64,000 bases of DNA from an uncultured Latescibacterota bacterium (GCA_951812755.1 OX638329.1:3604522-3668521), one strand, 5' to 3'. Positions 51,475 to 62,700 are shown, counted from the first letter of the stretch. Translations and numbers: made by a program. The notes: generated from the sequence alone by a model not told the origin.

Positions 51475-52512
51475 CTATTTCGACATCTCCGCCAACTTCG
51501 CGATCAAATCCACGCACCGATTGGAATACCCCCACTCATTGTCGTACCACCCACACACCTTCACCATATTGCCAGCCATCACTGTGGTAATCATCGAATC
51601 TAAAATACAAGAATGGGCATTCCCCAGGACGTCAGCAGAAACAATGGGATCATCGGTATATTCCAAAATACCTTGCAAACGCCCATGCGCTGCGCACTTA
51701 AAGGCATTATTCACCTCTTCTGCGGTCACCTCTTTTTGAAGCACCGCGACAAAATCGGTAAATGAACCATCTGGCGTGGGCACGCGCACGGCCATACCAT
51801 CGAGTTTGCCATTGAGTTCGGGAATAACCAGCCCCACCGCGCTCGCTGCACCCGTAGTTGTCGGGATCATCGACAGGGCAGCAGACCGCGCCCGGCGCAT
51901 ATCCGAATGGGGCGCATCAATGAGGTGTTGATCGCCCGTATAAGAATGGATAGTGGTCATAAGCCCGTGTACAACGCCAAAAGAAGCGTGTAACACACTC
52001 ACCATAGGTGCCAGACAATTGGTCGTACACGAGGCATTGGAAATGACCGCATCATCTTTTTGCAAGACATCATCATTAATCCCCATCACCACAGTGGGCA
52101 AATCCCCTTTGGCGGGCGCAGAAATAATCACCTTTTTTGCACCATTTTCTCCCAAATGGGCACTCGCGGACTCTTTATCTGTAAAAAAGCCCGTCGATTC
52201 AACCACCACATCCACACCCAATGACCTCCAGGGCAATTGTGCGGGATCGCGTTCGGACAAAACAGCTACCCTCTTGCCATCTACTACAAGCGCGTCAACC
52301 GATGACTTCTCAACTTGCACGCCGTTTTCCCGATGTTTAACACATCCGGGATACCGCCCGTGTGTCGAATCGTATTTGAGCAAATGCGCCAGACTTGCAG
52401 CATCGGTCAAATCGTTTACAGCGACCACATTGAGACCACGCGCCATAGCTGCGCGAAATACCAGCCGCCCAATCCGCCCAAACCCATTGATCCCTACTCT
52501 TAGTCCCATCAT
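51475..52512 (-). CDS. gap: Glyceraldehyde-3-phosphate dehydrogenase
   Basis: A 345-residue NAD-type [16 protein letters not shown] (NAD motif), NDLTDA, the catalytic Cys in [12 protein letters not shown] and the Arg/His region later. ATG 52510-52512 follows GGAGGAA at proper spacing. The phosphofructokinase gene is 17 bp upstream. Confidence 0.97.
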   Translation of the reverse strand: MMGLRVGINGFGRIGRLVFRAAMARGLNVVAVNDLTDAASLAHLLKYDSTHGRYPGCVKHRENGVQVEKSSVDALVVDGKRVAVLSERDPAQLPWRSLGVDVVVESTGFFTDKESASAHLGENGAKKVIISAPAKGDLPTVVMGINDDVLQKDDAVISNASCTTNCLAPMVSVLHASFGVVHGLMTTIHSYTGDQHLIDAPHSDMRRARSAALSMIPTTTGAASAVGLVIPELNGKLDGMAVRVPTPDGSFTDFVAVLQKEVTAEEVNNAFKCAAHGRLQGILEYTDDPIVSADVLGNAHSCILDSMITTVMAGNMVKVCGWYDNEWGYSNRCVDLIAKLAEMSK

Positions 52513-52529
52513 AATTTCCTCCAAACTCT

Positions 52530-53570
52530 TTATCCAAAAAATACTTTGGCAATATCGTAAAGCCTCATATCCACGGTGCGCAATTTCGACACGGCCTCTT
52601 TCAAATCAATCGCAATAATATTTTGCCCGCGCAGTGCCACCATTTTTCCAAAATTGCCTTCGTGTACCAGATCAATTGCAGCAATTCCAAATCGCGTCCC
52701 CAGCACCCGATCATAAGCAGAGGGGCTGCCCCCGCGCTGAATATGACCCAGCACGGTTGCGCGACTTTCGTATCCAGTACGCCGCTCAATTTCATCACTC
52801 AGCAAATTGCCAATGCCCCCCAGACGAACATGCCCGAATGCATCTTTTTCCTGAGATTGCAAAACCATACTGTCATCGTCGAGCTTGGCACCTTCAGCAG
52901 CCACGACAATACTGAATGTCTTGCCGCGGGCATGGCGTTTTCTGATGGTATTGCACACATCATCCAGATCAAACGGGACTTCGGGAATCAGAATCACATC
53001 TGCCCCCCCCGCAATACCGGCTTCCACGGCAATCCAACCCGCATGCCGGCCCATAACCTCGACAACCATCACGCGGTTGTGAGATTCAGCTGTTGTGTGC
53101 AGGCGGTCAATCGCTTCCATCACGATATTGATAGCCGTATCAAAACCAAAGGTCTGGTCTGTGCCATCCAGATCATTATCAATGGTTTTGGGCACGCCCA
53201 CAATTTTAATACCCTGATCTGTAAGACGATGGGCCACACCGAGCGTATCATCGCCCCCAATAGCAATTAGCGCGTCCAGACCCATTTTCTCCATCCCCGA
53301 CCGCACGAGCGCACCACCATCTGCACCATCTTGATAAGGATTTGTCCGCGAAGATCCCAAAATTGTACCCCCGCGCGGCAAAATCCCCGAAACAGCGTTC
53401 AAATCCAGAGGCACCGACAACCCCTCAAGCATCCCTCGCCATCCCTCTTGCACACCCGTCATGTCGCAATTGTAAACCATAATGCCCTTGCGTACAATCG
53501 CGCGGATCACCGCATTAAGACCTGGACAATCGCCACCACCTGTAAGTATGCCAACGCGTTTTACAGACAT
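52530..53570 (-). CDS. 6-phosphofructokinase with PPi-type active site
   Basis: A 346-residue [68 protein letters not shown]. Two positions that separate ATP- from pyrophosphate-dependent enzymes are PPi-like: GGDD where ATP enzymes have GGDG, and PKTIDND where they have PGTIDND. PPi dependence is therefore predicted, making the step reversible. ATG 53568-53570 follows GAGGGGA; a longer frame reaches 53633. First gene of the glycolytic operon. Confidence 0.93.
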   Translation of the reverse strand: MSVKRVGILTGGGDCPGLNAVIRAIVRKGIMVYNCDMTGVQEGWRGMLEGLSVPLDLNAVSGILPRGGTILGSSRTNPYQDGADGGALVRSGMEKMGLDALIAIGGDDTLGVAHRLTDQGIKIVGVPKTIDNDLDGTDQTFGFDTAINIVMEAIDRLHTTAESHNRVMVVEVMGRHAGWIAVEAGIAGGADVILIPEVPFDLDDVCNTIRKRHARGKTFSIVVAAEGAKLDDDSMVLQSQEKDAFGHVRLGGIGNLLSDEIERRTGYESRATVLGHIQRGGSPSAYDRVLGTRFGIAAIDLVHEGNFGKMVALRGQNIIAIDLKEAVSKLRTVDMRLYDIAKVFFG

Positions 53571-53641
53571 AATATCCCCTCTTACAAAATCACTATCACG
53601 AGCATAATCGTCAGAGTCCTTTAAGATTTTCAAAGACCTGA

Positions 53642-53670
53642 AGTTTAATGTATTGCAACATACCTGTCAA
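53642..53670 (-). promoter_or_regulatory. Candidate promoter of the glycolytic operon
   Basis: Minus strand TTGACA (53670-53665), 17-base spacer, TAAACT (53647-53642), about 72 bp before the pfk start. Confidence 0.5.
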
Positions 53671-53718
53671 GCCTGTTGTATTTTTCACAGGTGCGCTCAC
53701 TAAAATATAAAATCAGTG

Positions 53719-54426
53719 TCAAGCCCCCGATTTTTCTACATCTTGAGACAGGTCATCTTCTCCCAACAGGGGACTGGCGACAGCACCAACAGACACGCAT
53801 TGCGCTCCCGCAGATCTAAGTGCCAGAACACATGCATTTAGCGTCGCGCCCGTTGTGATAACATCGTCAATCAGAAATATTTTCCGTCCCTCAATAGACG
53901 CGGGATGGCGCACGTGAAATGCTCCCTGCACATTGTATTGACGTTCCAAAACGCCCAGTTGCGTCTGCGTAGGCGTTGGCCGCACTCTTTTCAGCGCGTT
54001 CGCCATCACTTGCAAACCCGACACTCGTCCTGTAGCCCGTGCAATAATCTCACTCTGATTGTATCCGCGTGTTCTTTTTTTTGCAGAGTGAAGTGGCACC
54101 GGGACAATCACCGTGTCGGGTTCTAAGAGATCCGCAATGCGCTGCCCTAAAGCCTTTCCAAATATCTGTCCAGGAAGTGTTTTTTCCCGGTATTTGAGCG
54201 CGTGAATTAAAGATCGAACACAATCATTAAATTGATACAAAATAACGATCTGATCAAATTCGTGCTCAAAACCCACCTCGTGTAATCCCGAATCCCAAAT
54301 ATCGATATCATCCCAACACGAATCACACAGCCCCGGCGAATCCGGCAGCGATGTCTTGCAAATCATACAAGATGACGGATAAACAAAATTGAGTGCCGCC
54401 TTCCAAATTTTCCACATTATCTGCAC
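53719..54426 (-). CDS. comF: ComF family protein
   Basis: A 235-residue protein with an N-terminal four-Cys zinc site (CMICKTSLPDSPGLCDSCW) and a C-terminal phosphoribosyltransferase-like domain with the PRPP loop IFLIDDVITTGAT and RTRGYNQSEIIAR. ComF homologues take part in DNA uptake or processing in competent bacteria. The start may be the ATG at 54415-54417 instead. It lies divergent from the HAD-YvcK gene. Confidence 0.92.
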   Translation of the reverse strand: MQIMWKIWKAALNFVYPSSCMICKTSLPDSPGLCDSCWDDIDIWDSGLHEVGFEHEFDQIVILYQFNDCVRSLIHALKYREKTLPGQIFGKALGQRIADLLEPDTVIVPVPLHSAKKRTRGYNQSEIIARATGRVSGLQVMANALKRVRPTPTQTQLGVLERQYNVQGAFHVRHPASIEGRKIFLIDDVITTGATLNACVLALRSAGAQCVSVGAVASPLLGEDDLSQDVEKSGA

Positions 54427-54517
54427 AATCTTTCTTCTTCCCCACTTTTATTTTTTTTCTTAACCTAAAAAGTCTTATCTTCCACTTTGAACCCACAACT
54501 CAACGCGGAGATGTGCC

Positions 54518-56476
54518 GTGTCCCTGGAAAATGCCCGCGCAATCGTGTTCGATCTCGACGGAACTCTTTTTGACCTGACACCCGTCGTGCTGGCCGCGCG
54601 CCAACGCGTTGCCGCCTTTCTATTTTCAAACGGCTTCTTTTCCACCCGTGCCTATGCACTCCAGCGCATCAATACGCTCGAACGCAAACACGGCCCTTAT
54701 TATTCATCCTCGCCTTATTATTTCGCTTTTTTTGATATCGCCAAAGCCGTCTTCAAAGACAAACCCGATCAGGTACGCCGTTTTCTTGACAAACAAAATA
54801 CCGACCCGGAAGCTGAGCCGGTCGAAGTCCTTGTATCTGAAATGGAGCGCGTTTACAATGCCGAAGATGTAGAAGACATTCGCCCCTACCCTGACGCCTT
54901 ACATACTCTCCGGGAATTGCGTCATGCGGGCTATAAACTATTTCTCGTCACACTGGGCAGGGCGCGCCGTCAGCGCAACAAAATAGATCGCCTGGGCATT
55001 GCCCCTTATTTTGATCGCATTATCAACGAAGGTCCCCCTGCACACGCCTACTGGTTTTCTGAACTCATGGAAAGCCACAACCTTTCTGCCGACCAACTCG
55101 TCGTCGTTGGAGACCGCACCCATGACGAAATCCGTGCGGGCAATCGCCAGGGCCTCACCACAGTCTGGTTGCGACGCGGAAGATTCTCCCGCGAAACACC
55201 CGCGGTAGGGGACCGCCCCGACTACGAAATCAAATACCTCGCCCAACTATCCACATTATTGCATCTCTCGCGTGTCGGCAAATCCCCCGACCGATTCAGA
55301 ATTGCCGTTATTGGCGGCGGCACCGGCCTGCCCACTGTTTTGCGCGGACTACGACCCTATACTCGACATCCAACAGCCGTCGTTGCCGTGACCGATACAG
55401 GTGCTTCCTCGGGTCGTATCCGCTGGAATTTGGGAGTACAGCCCCCTGGTGACATTCGCAACGCGCTCACAGCACTCGCCGATCCCGAACAGATATCTCA
55501 GGGGCTTTTCAACGTTTTCCAGCACCGCTTTCCCAACAGCGAACAAGAATCCGGTATTTTTAAAAACGACCATATTGGCAATTTTCTCGTGGCCGCACTC
55601 ACTCAGCAACTCGGCGATTTTCACGCGGCCATAAAAACAGCCAGCGACATGTTGCACGTGCAGGGTACAGTTTTCCCGGCCAGCATCGACAATGTCGATA
55701 TTTGCGCCCAACTGACAAACGGCGAACATCGCTATACCGAATGGATGGTCAGAAAACCCGACAAACCACCAATCGAGCGGGCATATCTCGTCACCAACGA
55801 CGCACTCTTGCGCGAACTCAATCGCAAAAACAGCGCACTTGAGCGCGTCATAGATCCCGAAACCGGACAGGTAGAAATCCGCGTGCGCCAGGAGCACAAA
55901 GTGCATCTGGAACAAAATCAAATCAGAGCGCCGCGCGAGGCTCGGCAAGCCATTGCAGATGCAGATGTCGTCGTCATTGGACCGGGCAGCTTGTACACAA
56001 GTGTCATCACCAACCTCCTCGTGCCCGACATCCAGGGAGCACTGGTCAAACGCACCCAGGGCAAAACTATCTATGTTTGCAACATCGTCACACAACCCGG
56101 GCAAACCGATAATTTTAGAGCTTCTGACCATCTCAAAGCCATCCTCAAACACCTTCCCAAAAATCAGCGCGATGGCGTCATCGATCACATGCTCGTGCAG
56201 GACCTTCGCATATTCCAAACATCCAAAAGCGAGGACTGGCACCCATTACTTAAAAAATACAAAAAAGATGGCAAAGTCCTGGTTGAATGCGATACAGAAA
56301 CACTCGACGCACTCGGTCCCTGGACCCGCGCAGACTTCTTAGAAGAATTTCATCCCGATGCCATAGAGCGCGGCACCGGCGATTTTATCAGCCACGACCC
56401 GGCCAAAGTCGCCGATGCGATATGTCGCATTTTCTGCGGCTTGAGCGTGCCCGACTACTGGGGCCTGGACGAATGA
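54518..56476 (+). CDS. HAD hydrolase fused to YvcK/GlmR-like protein
   Basis: A 652-residue fusion with GTG start. Residues 1-235 are a HAD phosphatase: VFDLDGTLFDL (motif I), LVTLG (II), Lys in QRNKIDRLG (III), VVGDRTHDEI (IV). From about 260 the protein is YvcK/CofD-like: VIGGGTGLPTVLRGLRPY, VAVTDTGASSGRIR, GDIRNALTALAD, NHDHIGNF-type KNDHIGNFLVAAL, VVIGPGSLYTSVI. YvcK/GlmR binds UDP-sugars and steers carbon to cell-wall precursors; a HAD partner could act on a sugar phosphate in that path. Its end overlaps the second HAD gene by 4 bp. Confidence 0.9.
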   Translation: MSLENARAIVFDLDGTLFDLTPVVLAARQRVAAFLFSNGFFSTRAYALQRINTLERKHGPYYSSSPYYFAFFDIAKAVFKDKPDQVRRFLDKQNTDPEAEPVEVLVSEMERVYNAEDVEDIRPYPDALHTLRELRHAGYKLFLVTLGRARRQRNKIDRLGIAPYFDRIINEGPPAHAYWFSELMESHNLSADQLVVVGDRTHDEIRAGNRQGLTTVWLRRGRFSRETPAVGDRPDYEIKYLAQLSTLLHLSRVGKSPDRFRIAVIGGGTGLPTVLRGLRPYTRHPTAVVAVTDTGASSGRIRWNLGVQPPGDIRNALTALADPEQISQGLFNVFQHRFPNSEQESGIFKNDHIGNFLVAALTQQLGDFHAAIKTASDMLHVQGTVFPASIDNVDICAQLTNGEHRYTEWMVRKPDKPPIERAYLVTNDALLRELNRKNSALERVIDPETGQVEIRVRQEHKVHLEQNQIRAPREARQAIADADVVVIGPGSLYTSVITNLLVPDIQGALVKRTQGKTIYVCNIVTQPGQTDNFRASDHLKAILKHLPKNQRDGVIDHMLVQDLRIFQTSKSEDWHPLLKKYKKDGKVLVECDTETLDALGPWTRADFLEEFHPDAIERGTGDFISHDPAKVADAICRIFCGLSVPDYWGLDE

Positions 56477-57162
56477 CGGCAAAAATTAGAGGTGTTATTT
56501 TTGACCTCGACGACACCCTCTTTGACTGCACTGGGCAACTCACCCAACCGGCGCGCCGCAGAGCCGCTCAAATTCTCGCATCTGCACATCCCGACCTCTC
56601 AATTGAGACCGGTTATCGGCAACAGGTATTGCTTTCCCAAACGCATGGGTCTTCAGAGGCCATTCGCATACTCGGCACGCAATACAATATCCCGCCCAAC
56701 ATCATAAAAAAAGCACTCAACGCCTACAATCCCCGCACTGTGGAAGCCATCACACCTTTTCCCGATGTACTTCCCACCCTCGCTACCCTTGTCCAACGCG
56801 GTTATCAAATCGCCCTTGTAACCTCGGGCAATCCCGATCGCCAGCGCGAAAAAGTTCGCCTTCTCGGCTTATGCGATTATTTTACCGAGGCCGACAACAC
56901 CCTCATCCTACACGACGACCAAAAAAGCAGCGATAAACAGCCATCGCTCGCACAGGCTGCAAAAGCACTATCCCTGCCCCACGCCCAAATACTATGCATT
57001 GGTGACAAACTCACCGATGAGATCGCCACGGCAAAAACTCTGGGTATGATCACCGTACACATGCGCCATGGGCGACAAAAAAACAGAAAGCCTCAAACCC
57101 CAATAGAAAAGCCCGATATCCAAATAGACCGCATTTCTCAACTGCTATCTCTCCTACCCTGA
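56473..57162 (+). CDS. HAD family hydrolase
   Basis: A 229-residue HAD enzyme: VIFDLDDTLFDC, LVTSG, Lys in QREKVRLLG, CIGDKLTDEI give motifs I-IV. It closely parallels the HAD half of the preceding fusion in length and spacing (FPDVLPTLATLVQRGYQIAL versus YPDALHTLRELRHAGYKLFL), so a duplication is likely. The ATG overlaps the fusion gene's stop (ATGA). Confidence 0.9.
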   Translation: MTAKIRGVIFDLDDTLFDCTGQLTQPARRRAAQILASAHPDLSIETGYRQQVLLSQTHGSSEAIRILGTQYNIPPNIIKKALNAYNPRTVEAITPFPDVLPTLATLVQRGYQIALVTSGNPDRQREKVRLLGLCDYFTEADNTLILHDDQKSSDKQPSLAQAAKALSLPHAQILCIGDKLTDEIATAKTLGMITVHMRHGRQKNRKPQTPIEKPDIQIDRISQLLSLLP

Positions 57163-57941
57163 CCTCTATAAACGCAAATCTCATCTCCTCGTTTTACACC
57201 GAGCGTCCTGCCTGCACTACCCCCGCAAACCGCGATCTCCAGCGTATCCAAACTGCCGTAAAGTGCCAGAGCTTCTCCCTCTTTGACCTGACTATATGTC
57301 TGGCATATCCGATCAAATCTCATCTTGCCAATCGCGATCTCAAAATCTCCACCGGGATATTTTTTATCAATTTGCGACCGCGCAATCATTGAAATCGCAT
57401 TGCCAAAATGGTCAACACATACCACCCGCCCAACGAGTGCATCGGCGCGTTCTTCAACGCCCCACAAATCGCATGTAACCGGATCCTCAATTTTCGTCCC
57501 CACCTCCTCACATGACACCCCCCTGAGTAAATGCGCCCCCACCAGGGCAAATATATCTCGTCCGTGAAATGTCGAACTTACAACGGGTCTCATCAATGCC
57601 GCATTTTCAATCGCTACAATACGCCGTACAATTTCTCGCTCATATACAGGCGAGAACAGGCCATTATCCGGTCCGACATATACAAATCGCTCGGTCTCAA
57701 CGACAATGCCCCGGCGGTCACTCCCCACCCCCGGGTCAACCACTCCAACATGCACGCTACCCTCAGGAAAAAAAGGGCACGCGCAATACATGGCAAACGC
57801 ACCATCAGCAATATCTTGAGGCGGCACTTGATGTGTTATATCTACGATTCGAGCTTCTGGCATACAGCTAAGCACCACGCCCTTCATCGCGCCAACATAG
57901 CCATCAGAAATGCCAAAATCTGTCGTCAGTGTTAATATCAT
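57138..57941 (-). CDS. SAM hydroxide adenosyltransferase (SAM hydrolase)
   Basis: A 267-residue DUF62-family enzyme that hydrolyses S-adenosylmethionine to adenosine and methionine. MILTLTTDFGISDGYVGAMK, VGVVDPGVGSDRR, FVYVGPDNGLFSPV, FHGRDIFA and VCVDHFGNAI are the conserved blocks. The frame extends to 58010, but that part (PQMDADERRG) translates the intergenic CATCTGCG repeat, so ATG 57939-57941 is the likely start. It overlaps the convergent HAD gene by 25 bp. Confidence 0.9.
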   Translation of the reverse strand: MILTLTTDFGISDGYVGAMKGVVLSCMPEARIVDITHQVPPQDIADGAFAMYCACPFFPEGSVHVGVVDPGVGSDRRGIVVETERFVYVGPDNGLFSPVYEREIVRRIVAIENAALMRPVVSSTFHGRDIFALVGAHLLRGVSCEEVGTKIEDPVTCDLWGVEERADALVGRVVCVDHFGNAISMIARSQIDKKYPGGDFEIAIGKMRFDRICQTYSQVKEGEALALYGSLDTLEIAVCGGSAGRTLGVKRGDEICVYRGQGRRDSS

Positions 57942-57970
57942 AAGTAATCGAGCCGCCAGCCCTCGCCTTT

Positions 57971-57996
57971 CATCTGCGTCCATCTGCGGATACTGC
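57971..57996. repeat. CATCTGCGTC repeat upstream of SAM hydrolase
   Basis: CATCTGCGTCCATCTGCGG followed by ATACTGC, matching the end of the repeat at 36113-36144. It lies between radC and the SAM hydrolase gene. Confidence 0.7.
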
Positions 57997-57999
57997 CTT

Positions 58000-58692
58000 T
58001 CAAAAAACATTCGCCTCTTTCATACTCAAGAATCGCTCTGACCCGACGATCAGATGGTCCAGCACCTCAATCCCCATGATCTCACCTGCCTGCACCATGC
58101 GGCGCGTGAGTTCAATATCTTCTCGGCTCGGTGTTACATCACCACTGGGGTGGTTATGCGCTAGAATCACACTCGCAGCAGACGATCCCACGGCGGGGAC
58201 AAACACCTCTCGCGGATGCACAAGTGAGGCGTTGAGTGAGCCAACCGACACATTTTCGCGACAAATCACCTGATTTCGCGCATTGAGAAAAAGTGCCACA
58301 AAATATTCCTTGCGCAGATCTTTGATATCTGTCAGCAGTCCCAAAACATCGGCTGGGCTGGTAATAGTAGGCTCAATTCCCATCCCCTGATTAAGCCCTC
58401 GTTTTGCCAGTTCAAAGCCAGCGACCAAACCCGCAGCCTTTGCCCGCCCGATTCCCTTGATCGTCGTGAGCTTTTTCAGATCCATATCCACGAGTTCTTT
58501 AACCGAAAAGCGCTTGAATATCGCGCGCGAAAATTCCAGCACATTTCGGCCTTCGTATCCCGTTCGCAGCAAAATCGCCAGCAACTCATCATCGCGCAAT
58601 GCCTCTGGTCCCAAACGCTCGAGTTTTTCTCGTGGCATATCCACATCCGCCACGCCCGCAATACCACCTCTACTTTTTACAAAGCCATTCAT
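58000..58692 (-). CDS. radC: RadC family JAMM-domain protein
   Basis: A 230-residue protein with an N-terminal UPF0758 region (PREKLERLGPEALRDDELLA), a helix-hairpin-helix (TIKGIGRAKAAGL) and the C-terminal JAMM metalloprotease-like core with ILAHNHPSGDVTPS. RadC proteins are linked to DNA repair, but the exact activity is unsettled. ATG 58690-58692 has GGAGATGG upstream. Confidence 0.94.
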   Translation of the reverse strand: MNGFVKSRGGIAGVADVDMPREKLERLGPEALRDDELLAILLRTGYEGRNVLEFSRAIFKRFSVKELVDMDLKKLTTIKGIGRAKAAGLVAGFELAKRGLNQGMGIEPTITSPADVLGLLTDIKDLRKEYFVALFLNARNQVICRENVSVGSLNASLVHPREVFVPAVGSSAASVILAHNHPSGDVTPSREDIELTRRMVQAGEIMGIEVLDHLIVGSERFLSMKEANVF

Positions 58693-58887
58693 ATCCCATC
58701 TCCCTGATATTGTTTTTAAGAACATCAGGCAAAATCGGTGCCGTTGATCGGGAATTTTTCAAATCTTTTATTTATATATACTTATATATTTAACGACAAA
58801 AAAACATTACGATATTTGCAACACAATGTTCAATTTACATTCCGAAATATGAACATGTTGTTCTTCATCAAGCGCGAAAATTCCTAC

Positions 58888-59697
58888 TCAATCGACAGTG
58901 CGTTTCTGTGAAAAAAGCCATTTCATAAACACCGGCTCAGGATCACAGCGATCACTGCTGAGTTGGGTGCTGCCATTGTCGGCACCAGTAATCATTTTCA
59001 TAGCAACACCATGTCCATCCCCCGCCCAGATCGTGAACTTCATGTTTCCACCTAATTTCTGCATCTCTCCAAAAAGTTTTTGAGCGCGTTCTAATGGACA
59101 GACCTTATCCCGATCTCCGTGGAAAGCCCATATCGGAATATCTTTAATCACTGACGCATCGATAAATTCTTCGGTCTGACGCAAACCCGTTCCGGCTGAA
59201 GGTCCTGCCGCTGCGAAATAATGGGGATCAATATTTAAAAAGATATAGGTACCATGGCCTCCCATGGAGTGCCCCAAAACGTATATTCTGTCCATATCAA
59301 TAGACGGCAATGTTGCAATGATATCCTTGATCTTTTGGAGGTCTTCTGCATTCCACAATTCACTGACTTGAGGAACGAGCACATAAGAGGGATAATCTTT
59401 TCGCCTCTGCTCGTCTGCAAGAAGTCTATTCCAGGCGCGCAATTGCTTTCGATTATCTGTCCCCCGGCCACCTCCGCCATGCAATGAAACGATAACGGGG
59501 TAGCGCTTGTCCGCATCAAAATCTATGGGCTTCAACAGCCGATATGGCATCTCGTTGAAGACGTGAGGTTCGTAACGTTCCACCCATTCATTTCCGTCAG
59601 ATTGTGCATCTGTTTCTGATGTGGTAACCAACGAGCAAAACAGGGTTGCAACAACTGTGTCCCAAAAATATCTCTTCAATTGCAGGGATTGATTCAT
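58888..59697 (-). CDS. Secreted esterase, PHB-depolymerase/feruloyl-esterase-like
   Basis: A 269-residue alpha/beta hydrolase with a signal peptide-like N-terminus (ATLFCSLVTTSETDAQ). VIVSLHGGGGRGTDN is the oxyanion region, VLGHSMGGHGT the Ser elbow, AFHGDRDKVCP the Asp and AGDGHGVAMK the His. Relatives release aromatic or acyl esters from polysaccharides. It follows the GH116 gene by 35 bp, suggesting shared use on one glycan. Confidence 0.85.
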   Translation of the reverse strand: MNQSLQLKRYFWDTVVATLFCSLVTTSETDAQSDGNEWVERYEPHVFNEMPYRLLKPIDFDADKRYPVIVSLHGGGGRGTDNRKQLRAWNRLLADEQRRKDYPSYVLVPQVSELWNAEDLQKIKDIIATLPSIDMDRIYVLGHSMGGHGTYIFLNIDPHYFAAAGPSAGTGLRQTEEFIDASVIKDIPIWAFHGDRDKVCPLERAQKLFGEMQKLGGNMKFTIWAGDGHGVAMKMITGADNGSTQLSSDRCDPEPVFMKWLFSQKRTVD

Positions 59698-59732
59698 GAC
59701 TTAATCCTTTCTTTAATGGCGAGCATCTTTAT

Positions 59733-62700
59733 TTATTGATTGAACAACACTTCAACGATCATCTTATCTCCAGCAGTTAAAATCAATTCTTCTTCCATGG
59801 TCAAAGTCACTTTAGAATCGCCAAATGAGGCGGTCGTTCTAATCATCTCTCCACCGACTGAAGCAACAACCGATTGCACGTGCCGACCTTCGGGCAATTC
59901 AGATTCAAATAGCCGAACGGGCAGACGCCCCCATTCAACACTTAATTCCATCACCTGCATTTCCACATCTCGTCGCTGCCTGAACAGGCCCCATCCCTCA
60001 GCTACGGTAAAAAAAGATACGTGATCATCGGGTTTCCATACAGGTGCAAAGCCAATCCGCGCATTGGGACCTTCATAGACAAAGCCCTGGCAAGCGAGCA
60101 ACAATGACCACACACTCATCGCCCGTGCATAAAATTTGCCGCATTCATCATCGCCAAACGGATTTCCGCTATACCCCCACGACGCCGTATTCATCTCCGT
60201 CAACTGATCGCGCAGCCTGCCATCGTAGCGATCGTAAACAGCCCGGGCCACCATCAACCCCTCCCTGAGCATTCCAAACTGAACCATCGTCGCAGCAGCG
60301 CCATACTCAAAACCCGTCATCGCCTCATCGCCGTATTTCATACTGCGGAATGGCTGGGGATTTTTTGGCCAGGAAATCATCTTCATGGCCGCATCGTCGT
60401 TATCGACAAATTTTCTCGGTCGCTGTGTCGTCGTCCGAAAATGATGCTTAAAATTGTACTGCAAAAGAGACCGCAGTGCCGAATGGATATTTGATTGGGG
60501 GTAGTGCCCCGGCAGGTTCACCTGCGGTGCCCACCACTCCCCCAGCACCTGATCGATATGGCAACCATCTCCGTAGTCTTCATGTGCATCCTCGTCGGGA
60601 CTCTGCACGTAATACTCGCCATTCCAGAGCGTCTGATTCTGGTTTTCAGTTCCCTTTTCGCGCAACCTGCGATACCGGTCGGCGGACTGTGCATCATTTT
60701 CCAATTCAGCCATCTTTTCAGACGCCGCAAGAGCCGACAGGTAAAGCGTGCCCATCCACGATGTTGACCCCGACAGTTCGCCATCAAGCGTATTGTGTTG
60801 CGAACCTGATAACAAGCCATCTTCATCTGAATCCCAACGCGCAATCACAAAATCCATCGCCCTCTGCGCACCGGGCCAATGCGCGTGCAACCACTGTTGA
60901 TCTGAGCTACACATATACTCGCGATACGTACTCAAAATATCGCCGAGCATGCCATCAATTGCCGGGCCTTGTGTTTCAAAATGGCGATCGCTGTGGCGAA
61001 AAGGCAATCCCCCATCTTCTCGCTGCAATGCAAACGTCTGCTCGCGCATTCTCCGCGCAATATCGGGAAAAAGACGCGCATGCGCCTGTGCATAGTGCCA
61101 CACATGACTGCAATTCCCCAGACAACACCCCGAAGTTGGTGCACAGCCTTCATTGGCCCCAAAATACCCATCTTTTGCCCAAAAACACGTCTTGCTTCTC
61201 AGCACGGCAACCTGCGAACTGATTCTGTCCAGCAACCAGTGTGGGAGATTAGACGCATAGAGCGTGTCGTGAAAGCACCGCGTCTGCTGTGTCAAATCAT
61301 CGAGATTGGCTTTGAGATAAGCATAGACATCCAGCGCGTCAGTCCACCAGTTTGAATACATATTCCCTTGTTTCATCCATATACGCGTACCATGGTTGGT
61401 GTTGGGAAAATACCAGGTGAGAACAAAGGTGATGGTGCGTTTTTCCCCTGGCTGAAGCACAAATGGCGTAGCCAGCGCGCAATCGACTGTTTTATCTGTA
61501 GCCGATGGTTCCGCTGATTCGACATATTCCAGCTTGCCATCTCGTGAAAACGCTTCATACAAATCGCGCAAGCCGGTCCACGAAGCCATCGCACAGGCAT
61601 TTTCCGCCAGTGACGACAGCACCATATCTTCATCCGGTGACGACACCTGCGTCATATGAATCGAAGTCGCATCTTCCTCTCGAATCACCCGGTTGACATT
61701 GCCGCCATACCCCTTATGGGGTTCATCTCCCGTGATGCCAATCGCATTTTGTTGTGTAGCCAGAAAACTGACTTCTACAGGGGAATCACCCTCATTGATC
61801 GCCGTCAGATTAAAAATCCCACACGGGATACTCGAAGATTTCACATTGAGGGGAATCAGCGGATTAAAAACCTCCATTTCGACCCGAAGAGGAAAAGCGG
61901 CATCTGCGAACTCAAACCATCCAAACGGGTATTCCCCCCGAAATCTCAGACGATCCATCGCGGGAAATACCCCAACATCCGAAGTCTGCAAAGCCCTGAC
62001 CACAGGCTCTTTTCCCCGGGGCCTCGCCCACGCGGCAAAAAAGCTATTGGGCACTTCGATATGTTCAAAATTGTTGAATATTTGCCATATCGAACGCTCT
62101 GCCTTGCCATTCACCTGAATCAAACCCGCACCAATACCTCCCACCGGCAGAGAAATTGCATCCAGATATTGCCCTTCATATACTTTTGTTTCGCCGGGAT
62201 CGAACAAAGCGGGATCATTTAGACGCGCTCTAAGCGCCTCCACCGCCACTTCGTTTTCTTTACTTTCTCGTTGTCTCCGGTCATGCACCATCTGCTTTCG
62301 GAGTGTCTCTTGACCAGCCGCATCAACGTGTCGCGCGATATCCAACTGTGTCAGTGCCACATTGTATATGGCCACCTCATCTATCGCGCAATTTACAGCT
62401 CGATCCTCGCCGCTTGCGCTGGACGCACCAATCTGTATCGGACAAGCCTGTGGTCGCACCCCAAACGCCAGAGAACCCATATCCAGAAAGCATTCGACAC
62501 CATCGATATAAGCGCGAAATTCCTGTCGCGGCTTGCTCGTAGCCAAAAAATGATACCACTGCCCCACTTTTATCGGTCCATCGGCCGGGAGAATCAGCGT
62601 ATTTGTTGTGCCATTGAGAAACCGAAGCGCAGTCAAATCTCGCGTCACATGAAACGCGAATCGCGTCTGTTCACCGTGGGCTACCTGATGCGAAATAAGA

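Noticed and set aside
55349-56242. Minus-strand open frame opposite the YvcK half
   Set aside because: Cys-rich antisense translation without motifs; the plus-strand gene is unambiguous.
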